DNA of 64,000 bases from Corynebacterium casei LMG S-19264. Lineage in GTDB: Bacteria; Actinomycetota; Actinomycetes; Mycobacteriales; Mycobacteriaceae. Shown here one piece after another: positions 35,891-44,632 of the stretch (its first letter is position 1; each line of letters opens with the position of its first letter). The translations under genes and the position numbers were made by a program. The stretch is taken from NCBI RefSeq assembly GCF_000550785.1, contig NZ_CP004350.1:848009-912008 (forward strand), read 5' to 3'. Under the pieces are notes generated by a model. That model worked only from the letters and a program-made list of their open reading frames with translations, ran no database searches and had not been told where the DNA came from.

Positions 35891-37244
35891 TATTTACGAA
35901 CTCATCCATCGCCAGTGGTCCCAGCTCCCGGCCAAAACCTGAACGCTTCACGCCGCCGAATGGAATCTCCGCGCCCTCACCGGCAGGCGTATTCACATTG
36001 GACATACCGACGTCAAGCTGACGCGCAATTTTCTCTGCTCGTGCTTTATCCTCGGAGAACACCGCGCCACCCAAACCAAACTGGGAATCATTCGCTAGCT
36101 CCAGCGCCTCTTCATCGCTACTTACCTTGTTGACCACGGCGATTGGCCCAAAGAACTCTTCATAATAAGAACCCGAACCCCGCTCGATGCCTGTAACCAC
36201 AGCAGGGGAGAAGTACGCGCTGTCCTCGGCTAATTCGCCGCCGACATGCACAGTTGCGCCTTCTTGGACTGCATTCTTCAACTGCTCGGCCAAGCCTTCT
36301 GCCGCAGAACGCGACGATAGTGGTGCATAAGAATTCTCAGTCGATTCAGCCAACTGCATTGGATCCGCAGGCTTCATCTGCTGCGCCAGCGCGACTAATT
36401 CAACAACGAACTCGTCATAGATATCGTCCATGACAATCAATCGCTTATTGGAGTTGCATGCCTGGCCAGTGTTGTACATGCGGGTTTCCCATGCCAACTT
36501 TGCAGCTGCCTTCACGTCCTTGGTGTCCAACACAATATACGGATCCGACCCGCCGAGCTCGAGTACAGCCTTCTTCAGATTCTTACCTGCTTGCTCACCA
36601 ATGATGGCTCCCGCGCGCTCCGACCCAGTCAGCGATACGCCCTGGATGCGAGGATCCGCAATCATCTCCGCGATGTGGTCATGTGAAGCAAACACATTGT
36701 TGTAAACGCCTTGCGGTACGCCAGCGTCATTCAAGATCTGCTGAATTGCAAGCGCCGAACGCGGGCAAATCTCCGCATGCTTGAGAATAATTGTGTTTCC
36801 CAGCATGAGGTTTGGCGCGGCGAAGCGCGCTACCTGGTAATACGGGAAATTCCACGGCATAACGCCCAAAAGCGTGGCGATTGGCAGTCGACGGATAACT
36901 GCTTTGCCTGCAGAGTTCGTCGGAATCTCTTCATCAGCGGCAAAGCTAGGTCCATTGTCGGCATAGTATTTGAAGATGTCCGCTGAGAATTCAGCCTCCT
37001 CAATACCTTCTGCTAAAGGCTTACCCATTTCTTCCGCGATGATGGCGCCCAGGTCGTGCTTGCGTGCATCGAAAAGCTCTGCAATCTTGGCGACAATCTC
37101 CGCACGCTTCTCGATACCTAGCGCGCCCCACGACTTTGCAGCACTATGAGCTTCCGCCAAGACATGCTCAATATCTTCCGCTGTTGCGGTTGGGAAGGTC
37201 TCAATTACTTCATCGGTCATCGGGGTTTGCACGCGGTAAGTCAC
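35865..37244 (-). CDS. NAD(P)-dependent aldehyde dehydrogenase, succinate-semialdehyde type
   Basis: The protein has 459 residues from GTG 37244, with AAGGAG eight bases upstream; the ATG at 37280 lacks such a site. Family motifs are MPWNFPYYQVARFAAP, LELGGSDPYIVLD (general base Glu) and the catalytic cysteine in NTGQACNSNKRLIV. The PWNFPYYQ and GGSDP patterns place it with the YneI/Sad and GabD-like succinate-semialdehyde dehydrogenases. No GABA transaminase is adjacent, so the physiological aldehyde is uncertain. It is convergent with tctA. Confidence 0.85.
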   Translation of the reverse strand: MTYRVQTPMTDEVIETFPTATAEDIEHVLAEAHSAAKSWGALGIEKRAEIVAKIAELFDARKHDLGAIIAEEMGKPLAEGIEEAEFSADIFKYYADNGPSFAADEEIPTNSAGKAVIRRLPIATLLGVMPWNFPYYQVARFAAPNLMLGNTIILKHAEICPRSALAIQQILNDAGVPQGVYNNVFASHDHIAEMIADPRIQGVSLTGSERAGAIIGEQAGKNLKKAVLELGGSDPYIVLDTKDVKAAAKLAWETRMYNTGQACNSNKRLIVMDDIYDEFVVELVALAQQMKPADPMQLAESTENSYAPLSSRSAAEGLAEQLKNAVQEGATVHVGGELAEDSAYFSPAVVTGIERGSGSYYEEFFGPIAVVNKVSSDEEALELANDSQFGLGGAVFSEDKARAEKIARQLDVGMSNVNTPAGEGAEIPFGGVKRSGFGRELGPLAMDEFVNKQMYFVAD

Positions 37245-37414
37245 TTTTAATTCTCCTTGTTTCGATTCGCTTTGTCCCATTGTGCCAAAGCCGCGCCCGC
37301 CGCGCCGCCACTTTTAAAAATGTTGCTAATTCGTTACTTTGTTCGACTGGATTTGTGGTGTCCGGTGCCCGTATTATGGTTATAGAAAACCAGTTCTAAA
37401 CAAATGAGAAAGTT

Positions 37415-39049
37415 ATGAGCACACCCTTTTATGCAGTTTGTAACCAAAATAAACCGTTAGCCCAACTCTATCTATCCACCCGCCGTGCGGAATACGCCGC
37501 GTGGTTAAAGCTAATTCCAGCGTTAGAAGAAGATTTCGAACTCGTGACCGAACAGTGCGCCCGGCACTGCGGTCAAAGCCCGAACACGGTCACCAAAACC
37601 CTCCTGGCGCTGCAGCGTTTAACGCGTGAATTGCCATTGTTATATGCGGTCCTAGAAAAGTACTGGCACCTAGATTTTCCGCGCATTGTCGCGATCGATA
37701 CCGCCATGTCCAAACTGGGGCCGGATGCCAGCGACGAGGTTATTTCCGAGATTGATGCCAAAATAGCCCGGTATCTCACCCCACGGATAGAAAACCAGCA
37801 ACTTCCCACCCCAGACCGCATTGCCCAACGTGTACGTCAACTAGTCAACGAATTCGATGACCGTATACCGGTCAAAGACCCACGGCCACAACGACGAATG
37901 GTTAAAAACAAACTCACCGCCAACTCATCCTCACTCGCAGTCGAAGCACCGCATGATGAGATTCAAAAAGCAGAAGACTGTATTAAAGCCACCGCCACCG
38001 CACTCGGTATTTCCCGTGCCGAAGCCATGCTCCAGGTCTTAAGCGGTGACTACCCAGCTAAAGATGCAGTCACCAAGCTGGTGTTGTTTACCGCGAAAGA
38101 CATCGACAACGCACCAGCCTATTTACAAGGTGTTGGTTGGGTAGGACCAGAAACCGTGGAAAAGCTCCGCGAAGGCGCCACCATCATCGACGCGGATGAC
38201 GCTGCGCACGCTGAAACCGCAAGCTATCAGCCCACCGATGCAATACGTACCTTTGTCGAAGGACGTGACGGGACATGTCGTTGGCCCGGCTGCAATGTTG
38301 CCGCACACAACTGCCAACTCGATCACCGCCACAACTATGCAGAAGGCGGCCCCACCTCACCAGCAAACCTGTTTGCACTGTGTCAGCACCACCACAACAT
38401 TAAGACTGATACCCGCGCGATGTACATCGTCGACCCGATATCGGATGTTGTCTACTGGTTGTTTGAAGACGGCTCCTGGGTATCAGATACCGCACAAGAC
38501 GGTCCGATCGGTACCGGTGCAAAGCGCTGGTTGCAGACCTTCGAGCAAAAAATTGCCGCACGGCGAAAGAACGCGCAAGACAAAGCACACGATATGGCCG
38601 ATGATATCGATGAGTATTACACACAGCGCGCTGAAGCAGACAAGCGCGAGCAAGACCACCGCGACATTATCGATGAGCTCTGGGTCGATGACGTGAAACT
38701 TGCTCAAGCGCTCATGCGCGAAGGAAACCTACACGGTAATAACCCACTACTGGCTAACGACAATGTGTTCATGCTGCTAGAAGCCATACACAAACTAGGC
38801 ATCGAGGTTGATGTCAGTGACGATATCGCACCATGGGCCCGGATTCAGAAGAAGATACTCGAGCACGAACGCGCCGAAAACGAACGCCGGATTCTGGAAG
38901 AAGCCGAAAAGCTCGCACAAGAACTAGCCGACAAAATCATGAAACAAAAAGAACAAGCAGAAAAGACAGAGGAGGCAGAACAGACCGACGAGAACGACAC
39001 CGAGCAAACAGTCAAAGTACCAACCAACCCCGACGACCCACCGTTCTAA
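37415..39049 (+). CDS. DUF222 / 13E12-family protein with C-terminal HNH nuclease motif
   Basis: The protein has 544 residues. An N-terminal DUF222-like helical part (about 1-270) is followed by an HNH domain (about 280-335) with RDGTCRWPGCNVAAHNCQLD, HNYAEGGPTSPANLFALC and QHHHN, so the zinc-binding cysteines and the HNH residues are all present. A long highly charged Glu/Lys/Arg tail (about 375-535) predicts coiled coil. The family is multicopy in actinobacterial genomes and is thought to be mobile or selfish, but its function is unproven. The last codons and the following terminator are duplicated downstream (39119-39189), a sign of past copy loss or recombination at this site. Confidence 0.85.
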   Translation: MSTPFYAVCNQNKPLAQLYLSTRRAEYAAWLKLIPALEEDFELVTEQCARHCGQSPNTVTKTLLALQRLTRELPLLYAVLEKYWHLDFPRIVAIDTAMSKLGPDASDEVISEIDAKIARYLTPRIENQQLPTPDRIAQRVRQLVNEFDDRIPVKDPRPQRRMVKNKLTANSSSLAVEAPHDEIQKAEDCIKATATALGISRAEAMLQVLSGDYPAKDAVTKLVLFTAKDIDNAPAYLQGVGWVGPETVEKLREGATIIDADDAAHAETASYQPTDAIRTFVEGRDGTCRWPGCNVAAHNCQLDHRHNYAEGGPTSPANLFALCQHHHNIKTDTRAMYIVDPISDVVYWLFEDGSWVSDTAQDGPIGTGAKRWLQTFEQKIAARRKNAQDKAHDMADDIDEYYTQRAEADKREQDHRDIIDELWVDDVKLAQALMREGNLHGNNPLLANDNVFMLLEAIHKLGIEVDVSDDIAPWARIQKKILEHERAENERRILEEAEKLAQELADKIMKQKEQAEKTEEAEQTDENDTEQTVKVPTNPDDPPF

Positions 39050-39061
39050 AGAACAGAAGAG

Positions 39062-39087
39062 ATTTCGCAAAAACACGAAATTATTTT
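39062..39087 (+). terminator. Hairpin terminator after the DUF222-HNH gene
   Basis: ATTTCG (39062-39067) pairs with CGAAAT (39076-39081) around an eight-base loop and is followed by a T-rich run to 39087. The position, 13 bp after the stop codon, suits rho-independent termination. Confidence 0.5.
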
Positions 39088-39118
39088 CAGAGTGGGCCGG
39101 AGTTAAGCGGAGATCAAG

Positions 39119-39189
39119 CAAGTACCCGCCAACCCCGAAGGCCCATCCTTCTAAAAATTTCAAGAAATTTCTCTAAATCGCGAAATTTT
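39119..39189 (+). repeat. Degenerate second copy of the DUF222-HNH 3' end and terminator
   Basis: Bases 39119-39154 resemble the gene's own 3' end at 39014-39049 with a fixed offset of 105 bp. The gene's end encodes VPTNPDDPPF-stop and the copy encodes VPANPEGPSF-stop. A second AAATTTC/GAAATTT hairpin (39165-39171 with 39182-39188) follows, paralleling the first terminator. This is best read as a remnant of a second family member removed by recombination. Confidence 0.65.
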
Positions 39190-39234
39190 AGGACTGTCAG
39201 AATCGCGACAAGTTCAACTGTGGATAATGGAGGA

Positions 39235-39753
39235 ATGAATGAGCATTCACTAGTTTCGCGTTATGTCGTTCTCATGGGGGTTTCCGGTTCTGGAAAGTCT
39301 TCGGTGGGAGAGAAGTTGAGCCCGTTGGTGGGGCTGCCGTACCGGGATGGTGATGATATGCATCCGCAGTCGAATATCGACAAAATGGAATCAGGCATCC
39401 CGCTCAATGATGAGGACAGGATGCCTTGGTTGAAGAACATTGGTGAGGAGCTAGCTGCCTCGGGTGGGTTGATGATCGGGTGCAGTGCGTTGAAGCGCTC
39501 CTACCGCGATCTGATTCGTAGTTACTGCCCGGAAGCGGTGTTTGTGCACCTCGCGGGCGATTTCGAACTGCTGTCGGGGCGGATGAATGTGCGCACGGGC
39601 CATTTCATGCCGGCGTCGCTGCTGAAGTCGCAGTTTGAGACGTTGCAGCAGTTGGAGCCGGATGAAGCGGGCGTCGTGATTGATATCGAGCCATCCGTGG
39701 AAGAAGTGGCTCAGCAAGCGGCTAACTACTTGGAAGGATCGCCCACAGAATAA
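39235..39753 (+). CDS. gntK: Gluconokinase
   Basis: From ATG 39235 the protein has 172 residues, as expected for GntK. It has the P-loop GVSGSGKSSVGEKL, the substrate loop YRDGDDMHPQSNIDKMESGIPLNDEDRMPWL written here in part only as DGDDMHP and LNDEDRMPWL, the SALKRSYRDLIR helix and the GHFMPASLLKSQFETLQ lid. It phosphorylates gluconate to 6-phosphogluconate for the pentose phosphate pathway. GGAGG lies just before the ATG, closer than usual. An open frame to 38833 upstream is only a shadow of the HNH gene. The 3' end overlaps the convergent gluconate permease gene by 32 bp. Confidence 0.92.
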   Translation: MNEHSLVSRYVVLMGVSGSGKSSVGEKLSPLVGLPYRDGDDMHPQSNIDKMESGIPLNDEDRMPWLKNIGEELAASGGLMIGCSALKRSYRDLIRSYCPEAVFVHLAGDFELLSGRMNVRTGHFMPASLLKSQFETLQQLEPDEAGVVIDIEPSVEEVAQQAANYLEGSPTE

Positions 39754-41101
39754 GGACGATGATAAAGCCGATGACGGAAATGAACACCTGGTTCAGAGTC
39801 CAGGTGCGCAGGGTCGTGGATACGTCCATGCCCAGGAGACGGCCGACAAGCCAGAAGCCGGAGTCGTTGACCAGGGAAGAGAAAACGGAACCTGCAGCGG
39901 TGGCGAGCACCAGCAGGGCGAGCTGAGTTCCGTTCAAGTTGGCAGCTTCGACAGCTGGCGCCATGAGTGCTGCGGCGGTGGTCAGCGCAACGGTTGCGGA
40001 GCCTTGCGCCACGCGAAGTGCTGCAGCGACGAGGTAGGCGGCGAAGATGACTGGGATGCCCAGGTCGGACATTGAGTCGGCCAGTGCATCGCCGATGCCG
40101 GAGGTACGTAGAACGCCGCCGAACATGCCGCCTGCGCCGGTGATGAGGATGACGGAACAGATGGGGCCGAGGGCACCATCCATGAGCTTCTCCAACTGGT
40201 CACCGTTGCGCGGACCAAGGACGACCATCGCGACGAGCAAAGTGATGAGCAGCGCGATTGGGGTTTGACCGACGAAAGTGAGGATATCGGCGAAAGTGCC
40301 GGTGCCATCGATGGTGCCGGCCGCAGCGAGGGTGTTGACGCCGGTGTTGCAGAAGATGAGCAGCATCGGTAGGAGCATGACGCTGATGACTTTTAGTGGG
40401 GAAGCGACGGTTGCAGGATCATGTTCGGTTTGCTCACCGAGCAACGCATCGCTGACCTTGTATGGGAACTTCTTTCCCAGGTAGCGGCCCCAGAGGTAAC
40501 CGGAGACGTACCAGGTTGGCAGGGCAACAATGAGGCCGAGGCCGAGGATGTAGCCGATGTCGGCGTTGAAGAACTCGGCGGCAGCAACGGGGCCGGGGTG
40601 CGGTGGCAGGAACACGTGCATGACGGAGAATGCACCGGCGGCAGGGATACCGAAGGCCAGAACCGGCCCGTCAAGGCGGCGGGCGACAGCGAAGATGACC
40701 GGCAACATGACGATGAGGCCGGCATCGAAGAAGATTGGGAAGCCCATAATCAAGGAGGCAATACCCAAGGCAAGAGGGGCGCGTTTGGCGCCGAAGGCGT
40801 TGACGAGGGCATCGGCAAGCGACTGCGCACCGCCGGATGCTTCAACGATACGGCCGATCATTGCACCAAGACCTACGAGCAGCGCGACCGAGGCGATGGT
40901 GGAACCAAAGCCGTCAATCATGGTGGGCACAACCCCCGCGACTGGGATGCCAGCGGCGAGCGCCGTGACCGCGGAAACGATGATGAGTGTGACAAAAGCG
41001 TGGATTCGGAACTTGATAACCAGTAGCAGAATCAGCGCAATCGCAGCTAGGGCGATTCCCAGCAGCGGACCGGCGGACAATGTAGGTTCCCAGGTCTCCA
41101 T
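39722..41101 (-). CDS. gntP: Gluconate:H+ symporter (GntP family)
   Basis: The protein has 459 residues from ATG 41101, with AAGGAG upstream; an open frame to 41533 runs through the divergent gene and is rejected. Hallmarks are FPIFFDAGLIVMLPVIFAVA, MHVFLPPHPGPVAAAEFF, GAGGMFGGVLRTSGIGDAL and a final NDSGFWLVGRLLGM, all characteristic of gluconate permeases. It is convergent with gntK, and the two together form a gluconate uptake and phosphorylation pair, as in C. glutamicum where both are under catabolite (GlxR) and gluconate-responsive control. No regulator gene is adjacent here. Confidence 0.93.
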   Translation of the reverse strand: METWEPTLSAGPLLGIALAAIALILLLVIKFRIHAFVTLIIVSAVTALAAGIPVAGVVPTMIDGFGSTIASVALLVGLGAMIGRIVEASGGAQSLADALVNAFGAKRAPLALGIASLIMGFPIFFDAGLIVMLPVIFAVARRLDGPVLAFGIPAAGAFSVMHVFLPPHPGPVAAAEFFNADIGYILGLGLIVALPTWYVSGYLWGRYLGKKFPYKVSDALLGEQTEHDPATVASPLKVISVMLLPMLLIFCNTGVNTLAAAGTIDGTGTFADILTFVGQTPIALLITLLVAMVVLGPRNGDQLEKLMDGALGPICSVILITGAGGMFGGVLRTSGIGDALADSMSDLGIPVIFAAYLVAAALRVAQGSATVALTTAAALMAPAVEAANLNGTQLALLVLATAAGSVFSSLVNDSGFWLVGRLLGMDVSTTLRTWTLNQVFISVIGFIIVLILWAILPSS

Positions 41102-41162
41102 GTAGTTCTCCTTATCTAAATTTTCATCTGAGATTACACCCCGGGGGTTGTAGCATGTAACC

Positions 41163-41504
41163 ATGAAATTTTGGGTGGAGGGCGAAGACCCGGATCCGCG
41201 ATTTACTTTGGCGAATGAACGCACATTTTTGGCATGGATCCGGACGTCTTTGGCATTCCTTGCCGGCGGCCTCGCCATTGAGATTTTCGAGTTCGAAGGC
41301 GTGAGCCCGTGGATTAACTCCGCGGTCTCCGTCGTCGTCATCGTCACGGCAGCAATGGTGGCGGTGGGAGCAGCTTTACGATGGGCTATCGTCGAGCGCG
41401 CAATGCGATTGGGCAAGCCGATGCCTGCGCCGAAGCTGATACCGGTGCTGTCTGCGGCCGCCGCGATTGGCTGTGTCTTTGGCCTGGTAGTGGTCTTGCT
41501 GTGA
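41163..41504 (+). CDS. DUF202 (YidH-type) membrane protein
   Basis: The protein has 113 residues with three predicted helices. The DUF202 signature is ANERTFLAWIRTSLAFLAGG near the N-terminus, followed by helices at about 55-75 and 92-112. The function of this family is not established; a Vtc1-like fold has been noted. It is divergent from gntP (61 bp apart) and overlaps the next DUF202 gene by one base (TGATG), so the two are translationally coupled. Confidence 0.88.
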   Translation: MKFWVEGEDPDPRFTLANERTFLAWIRTSLAFLAGGLAIEIFEFEGVSPWINSAVSVVVIVTAAMVAVGAALRWAIVERAMRLGKPMPAPKLIPVLSAAAAIGCVFGLVVVLL

Positions 41505-41821
41505 TGCAAAGGCATCCTGATCCGGGACTGCAACCGGAACGAACAACCATGGCCTGGACGCGGACCCTTGTGTCCTTTTTGGTGGTTGCGGGGCTGAGCA
41601 TGCGAGTGTCTGCCTCAGTGCACGAAATCGCGTTCTTGCTCATTGCGGTGATTGCGATGGTGGCGGCGCTTAATATTACTGTTCGCCAAGCTGGCCGCTA
41701 TGAGCGGAGTAATACGGGGCTAGTGGAAGAAAAAATTCGGCCACAGGTGTGGTCGGTGGTAGTGATGTCAACTGCAGTGACTCTTTTGGCTTTGGTTTTG
41801 CTGGCAATGAGATTAATGTGA
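41504..41821 (+). CDS. Second DUF202 membrane protein
   Basis: The protein has 105 residues from ATG 41504, which overlaps the upstream stop as TGATG; longer starts inside the upstream gene are not needed. It shows the DUF202 pattern PERTTMAWTRTLVSFLVVAG and three helices. With its neighbour it resembles the two-gene DUF202 (YidH/YidG-like) units seen in many bacteria. It may form a heteromeric membrane complex with it; function unknown. Confidence 0.85.
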   Translation: MQRHPDPGLQPERTTMAWTRTLVSFLVVAGLSMRVSASVHEIAFLLIAVIAMVAALNITVRQAGRYERSNTGLVEEKIRPQVWSVVVMSTAVTLLALVLLAMRLM

Positions 41822-41906
41822 GCGAAAAATTCCTTAATAAGCTAGTGTTAGGAGCCGTTCAAGTCAGTTATTGGTCGCCTTTTAATCCCTAGGAATTTGT
41901 ATAGCC

Positions 41907-42800
41907 ATGAAGTCTGTACGCGCGTTGATTACGGCAGCAGCAGCTGCATTGTCTCTTGCTTTTATCCCTCAAGCTACCGCTACTGCTCAAGAACACTGCC
42001 CAGCAGTAGTTGCAGTTGCAGCGCGTGGTTCGGGACAGAACACAAATATTTCTCCAACCTGGTACGGCGGCCCGCGCCCGTCCAATGGTTGGGAAGGCGA
42101 GACCATCCGCGCATTCCTGCAGACAGCTGAAGGTCGCTACCAGGCAACTCATGGTGGCAACTCTTTGATGAAGGACGTTCACGTACTGGGGCTTAGCCCA
42201 AACGTGTACCCAGCGACCTACCCAGAATATGAAGTACCAAACGTAGCGGCGCCTGAAACCGTAATGGACATGCTGCGCATTGCTTACCGCTACGCAGCTC
42301 CTGTTGTGAACACTGCGGTATCCGCACTGGGCCAGTTCCGTTACTCCGTAGAAACCGGTCAGGCTGGCGTTATGCAGGCTATTGGTCACTATGAGAACTC
42401 CACTGGCTGCAAGCCAGGCTACGTTCTGATTGGTTACTCCCAGGGCGCGATGATCCTCGCGGGCCATGAGAAGCAGTTGGCTAACCGTGGTCAGCTCGCG
42501 GGCGTGGTCTACATGGGTAACCCAATGACCAACCGCAATGATCCATACACCGTGGGCGTGCCAAATGCTTCCGGCATCTTGGGCGATATGCCTAACAACA
42601 CCGTGGCTTCCAAGGGAACCAACAACCGCATTAACTACTGTCTGCCGCTGGACGGCGTGTGCAATGCAACCGTGGGAACGCTGCGCGCTTCTGAGGGTAA
42701 TGGCGGATACCATGGCCGCTACTTCCTGCGCGGATCCCAGTGGGATGCGCAAGTAGCGGATGTCTTTGGACGCTTCGTTGATCAGCGTCGCTACGGTTAG
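41907..42800 (+). CDS. Secreted cutinase-family esterase
   Basis: The protein has 297 residues with a Sec signal peptide (about 1-27, cleavage probably after ATA/TAQ). The cutinase core has the nucleophile elbow GYSQG with Ser178, Asp249 in the disulfide-flanked CLPLDGVC, and His269 in GGYHGRYF. Cysteines 31, 245 and 252 probably form disulfides. In mycolic-acid bacteria members of this family include culp esterases and phospholipases acting on lipids of the envelope or outside the cell. It stands between the DUF202 pair and nadD, 5 bp before nadD, so read-through into nadD is likely. Confidence 0.9.
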   Translation: MKSVRALITAAAAALSLAFIPQATATAQEHCPAVVAVAARGSGQNTNISPTWYGGPRPSNGWEGETIRAFLQTAEGRYQATHGGNSLMKDVHVLGLSPNVYPATYPEYEVPNVAAPETVMDMLRIAYRYAAPVVNTAVSALGQFRYSVETGQAGVMQAIGHYENSTGCKPGYVLIGYSQGAMILAGHEKQLANRGQLAGVVYMGNPMTNRNDPYTVGVPNASGILGDMPNNTVASKGTNNRINYCLPLDGVCNATVGTLRASEGNGGYHGRYFLRGSQWDAQVADVFGRFVDQRRYG

Positions 42801-42805
42801 GGTCT

Positions 42806-43414
42806 ATGAACAAAATTGGAATCATGGGTGGCACGTTTGACCCGATTCACAACGGCCACCTGGTGGCAGCGAGCGAAGCTGCCTACCGTTTCGACCTGGA
42901 CAAGGTCATTTTCGTGCCCACGGGTCAGCCGTGGCAGAAGGCGGATCGTGATGTCACGGACGCGGAGCATCGCTATTTGATGACGATGGTTGCCACGGCC
43001 TCGAACCCCCGCTTTACGGTATCCCGGGTGGATATTGAGCGCGAGGGGCCGACATATACCATCGATACGCTGCGCGATATCCGCCAGTTTTATCCGGATG
43101 CGGAGCTGTACTTCATCACTGGCGCGGATGCGCTGGCCTCAATCATGTCTTGGCGTGATTGGGAAGAAATGCTGGAGATGGCACACTTCGTGGGTGTGAC
43201 CCGACCTGGCTATCCGCTGACCCGCGATATGGTGCCGGAAGACCAGCGTGACGGCATTGAGCTGATTGATATTCCAGCGATGGCGATTTCTTCGACGGAC
43301 TGCCGCGAACGCGCGCGCAGTGGTGTGCCGGTCTGGTACTTGGTGCCGGACGGGGTTGTGCAGTATATTGCGAAAAATCACCTGTATAGCCCAAATGAAG
43401 GTAAAGCGCTGTAA
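42806..43414 (+). CDS. nadD: Nicotinate-nucleotide adenylyltransferase
   Basis: The protein has 202 residues and the nucleotidyltransferase fold: [18 protein letters not shown] with the ATP-binding HxGH-type motif, the VPTGQPWQK substrate loop, and [13 protein letters not shown], the ISSTxxR signature. It converts nicotinate mononucleotide and ATP to deamido-NAD in NAD biosynthesis. The order nadD-rsfS-gpgP is the same as in Mycobacterium tuberculosis (Rv2421c-Rv2420c-Rv2419c), which supports the assignment. Confidence 0.96.
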   Translation: MNKIGIMGGTFDPIHNGHLVAASEAAYRFDLDKVIFVPTGQPWQKADRDVTDAEHRYLMTMVATASNPRFTVSRVDIEREGPTYTIDTLRDIRQFYPDAELYFITGADALASIMSWRDWEEMLEMAHFVGVTRPGYPLTRDMVPEDQRDGIELIDIPAMAISSTDCRERARSGVPVWYLVPDGVVQYIAKNHLYSPNEGKAL

Positions 43415-43460
43415 AGTTGTTTGAGGGTTATACATATTTCAAAGTAAGTAAAGGATATTT

Positions 43461-43922
43461 GTGAGTATTACTGACGCGGCACGCCGGATGGCAGAGTTGG
43501 CAGCGCATGCTGCCGATGAAAAGTCCGCCAGCAACATCGCAGTGATTGATGTCTCTGACGTTCTGGCCATCACGGAACTTTTCGTTATCGCTTCTGCAGA
43601 TAATGAGCGTCAGGTGCGATCCATCGTTGAAGAGGTAGAAGACGCCCTGACTGCGGAAGGCTTTGAGCCGAAGCGTCGTGAAGGTGTGCGCGAAAACCGT
43701 TGGGTTTTGTTGGACTATGGATTCACCATCGTGCATGTTCAGCGTGAGCAGGAGCGCGAGTACTACGGACTGGATCGTCTGTACCATGACTGCCCGCTGA
43801 TTGAGATTGAGGGCATTGAGCCAGCAACTCGTCCGGGCACGTGGGATAACATCCGCGACGTTGAGTCGATTGATGATATTCCGTTGGCTGAAAAAGAGCC
43901 AGAAGACGACGAAGAGTACTAG
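43461..43922 (+). CDS. rsfS: Ribosome silencing factor RsfS
   Basis: The protein has 153 residues. The DUF143/RsfS domain covers about residues 5-115 with KSASNIAVIDVSDVLAITE, FVIASADNERQV and the diagnostic WVLLDYGFTIVHVQ followed by REYYGLDRLYHDC. RsfS binds ribosomal protein L14 and blocks joining of the subunits in starvation. An acidic tail (residues 120-153, rich in Asp/Glu) extends beyond the fold. It reads from a GTG at 43461 with AAAGGA upstream. Confidence 0.95.
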   Translation: MSITDAARRMAELAAHAADEKSASNIAVIDVSDVLAITELFVIASADNERQVRSIVEEVEDALTAEGFEPKRREGVRENRWVLLDYGFTIVHVQREQEREYYGLDRLYHDCPLIEIEGIEPATRPGTWDNIRDVESIDDIPLAEKEPEDDEEY

Positions 43923-43933
43923 GCTAAATTCCC

Positions 43934-44632
43934 ATGAGCCGCCGACTTATACTGATCAGGCATGGTCAGACCACCTATAACGCCACAGGTCGTATGCAAG
44001 GACACTTGGATACGCAGCTTTCTGATGAAGGCGTGGCGCAGGCTGAGTCTGCCGGTCGGCTGCTGCAGAACCAAGGGATTACCCGCATCTTGGCCTCGGA
44101 TTTGTCGCGGGCGAAGGTGACGGCGGAGATCGTCGGCAAGCAATTGGGCTTGGACGTTGAAGTTGATGAGCGCATGCGTGAGACCAACTTGGGTCAGTGG
44201 CAGGGCATGACTTCGGCGGAAGTGGATGAGCAGTATCCGGGGGCGCGCGCAATTTGGCGCCATGATCCGACGTGGGCGCCGCCTGAGGGTGAGTCGCGCG
44301 TGGATGTGGCGAAGCGGGCACGCCCGGTCATTGATGAGTTCATGGAGTCCTATTCTGATTGGGACACCAATACCGTTCTGGTGGTGGCTCATGGCGGCGC
44401 GATTGCTGCGCTGACCTGCAATTTGATTGCGCTGCACAACCAGCAGTATCAGATGCTGTCTGGTTTGAAGAACACCCATTGGGCGCAGCTGACTGCGCGT
44501 CCTGCGTTTGATCCGGCTCGTCCGGATGCGCCGGTGAGCTTCAACGAAGACAATATTGCGAACGCGAATTGGTATTTTGATGGCTGGAATATGGGCGCCC
44601 GCGTTGTGGGCGGCACCGGGGCTGATATTTAA
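43934..44632 (+). CDS. gpgP: Histidine phosphatase, probable glucosyl-3-phosphoglycerate phosphatase
   Basis: The protein has 232 residues of the phosphoglycerate-mutase-like superfamily. The catalytic RHGQTTYN is at residues 9-16, the acid/base Glu lies in MRETNLGQWQGM, and the second catalytic histidine is in VVAHGGAIAAL. In mycobacteria the gene at this place (Rv2419c, GpgP) makes glucosylglycerate for methylglucose lipopolysaccharide. Corynebacteria may use it differently, so the precise substrate is inferred from synteny. It overlaps the start of the DegV gene by one base. Confidence 0.85.
   Translation: MSRRLILIRHGQTTYNATGRMQGHLDTQLSDEGVAQAESAGRLLQNQGITRILASDLSRAKVTAEIVGKQLGLDVEVDERMRETNLGQWQGMTSAEVDEQYPGARAIWRHDPTWAPPEGESRVDVAKRARPVIDEFMESYSDWDTNTVLVVAHGGAIAALTCNLIALHNQQYQMLSGLKNTHWAQLTARPAFDPARPDAPVSFNEDNIANANWYFDGWNMGARVVGGTGADI

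Noticed and set aside
38833..39234. Upstream extension of gluconokinase
   Set aside because: It is a shadow frame of the DUF222-HNH gene; kinase similarity begins at 39235 or shortly after.
27816..41101. The two GntP-family permeases as a recent duplication
   Set aside because: Their signature regions and lengths differ clearly, so they belong to separate branches of the family.
41102..41533. Upstream extension of the gluconate permease by 144 codons
   Set aside because: It runs across the intergenic region and antisense to the DUF202 gene; a strong AAGGAG site supports ATG 41101 instead.
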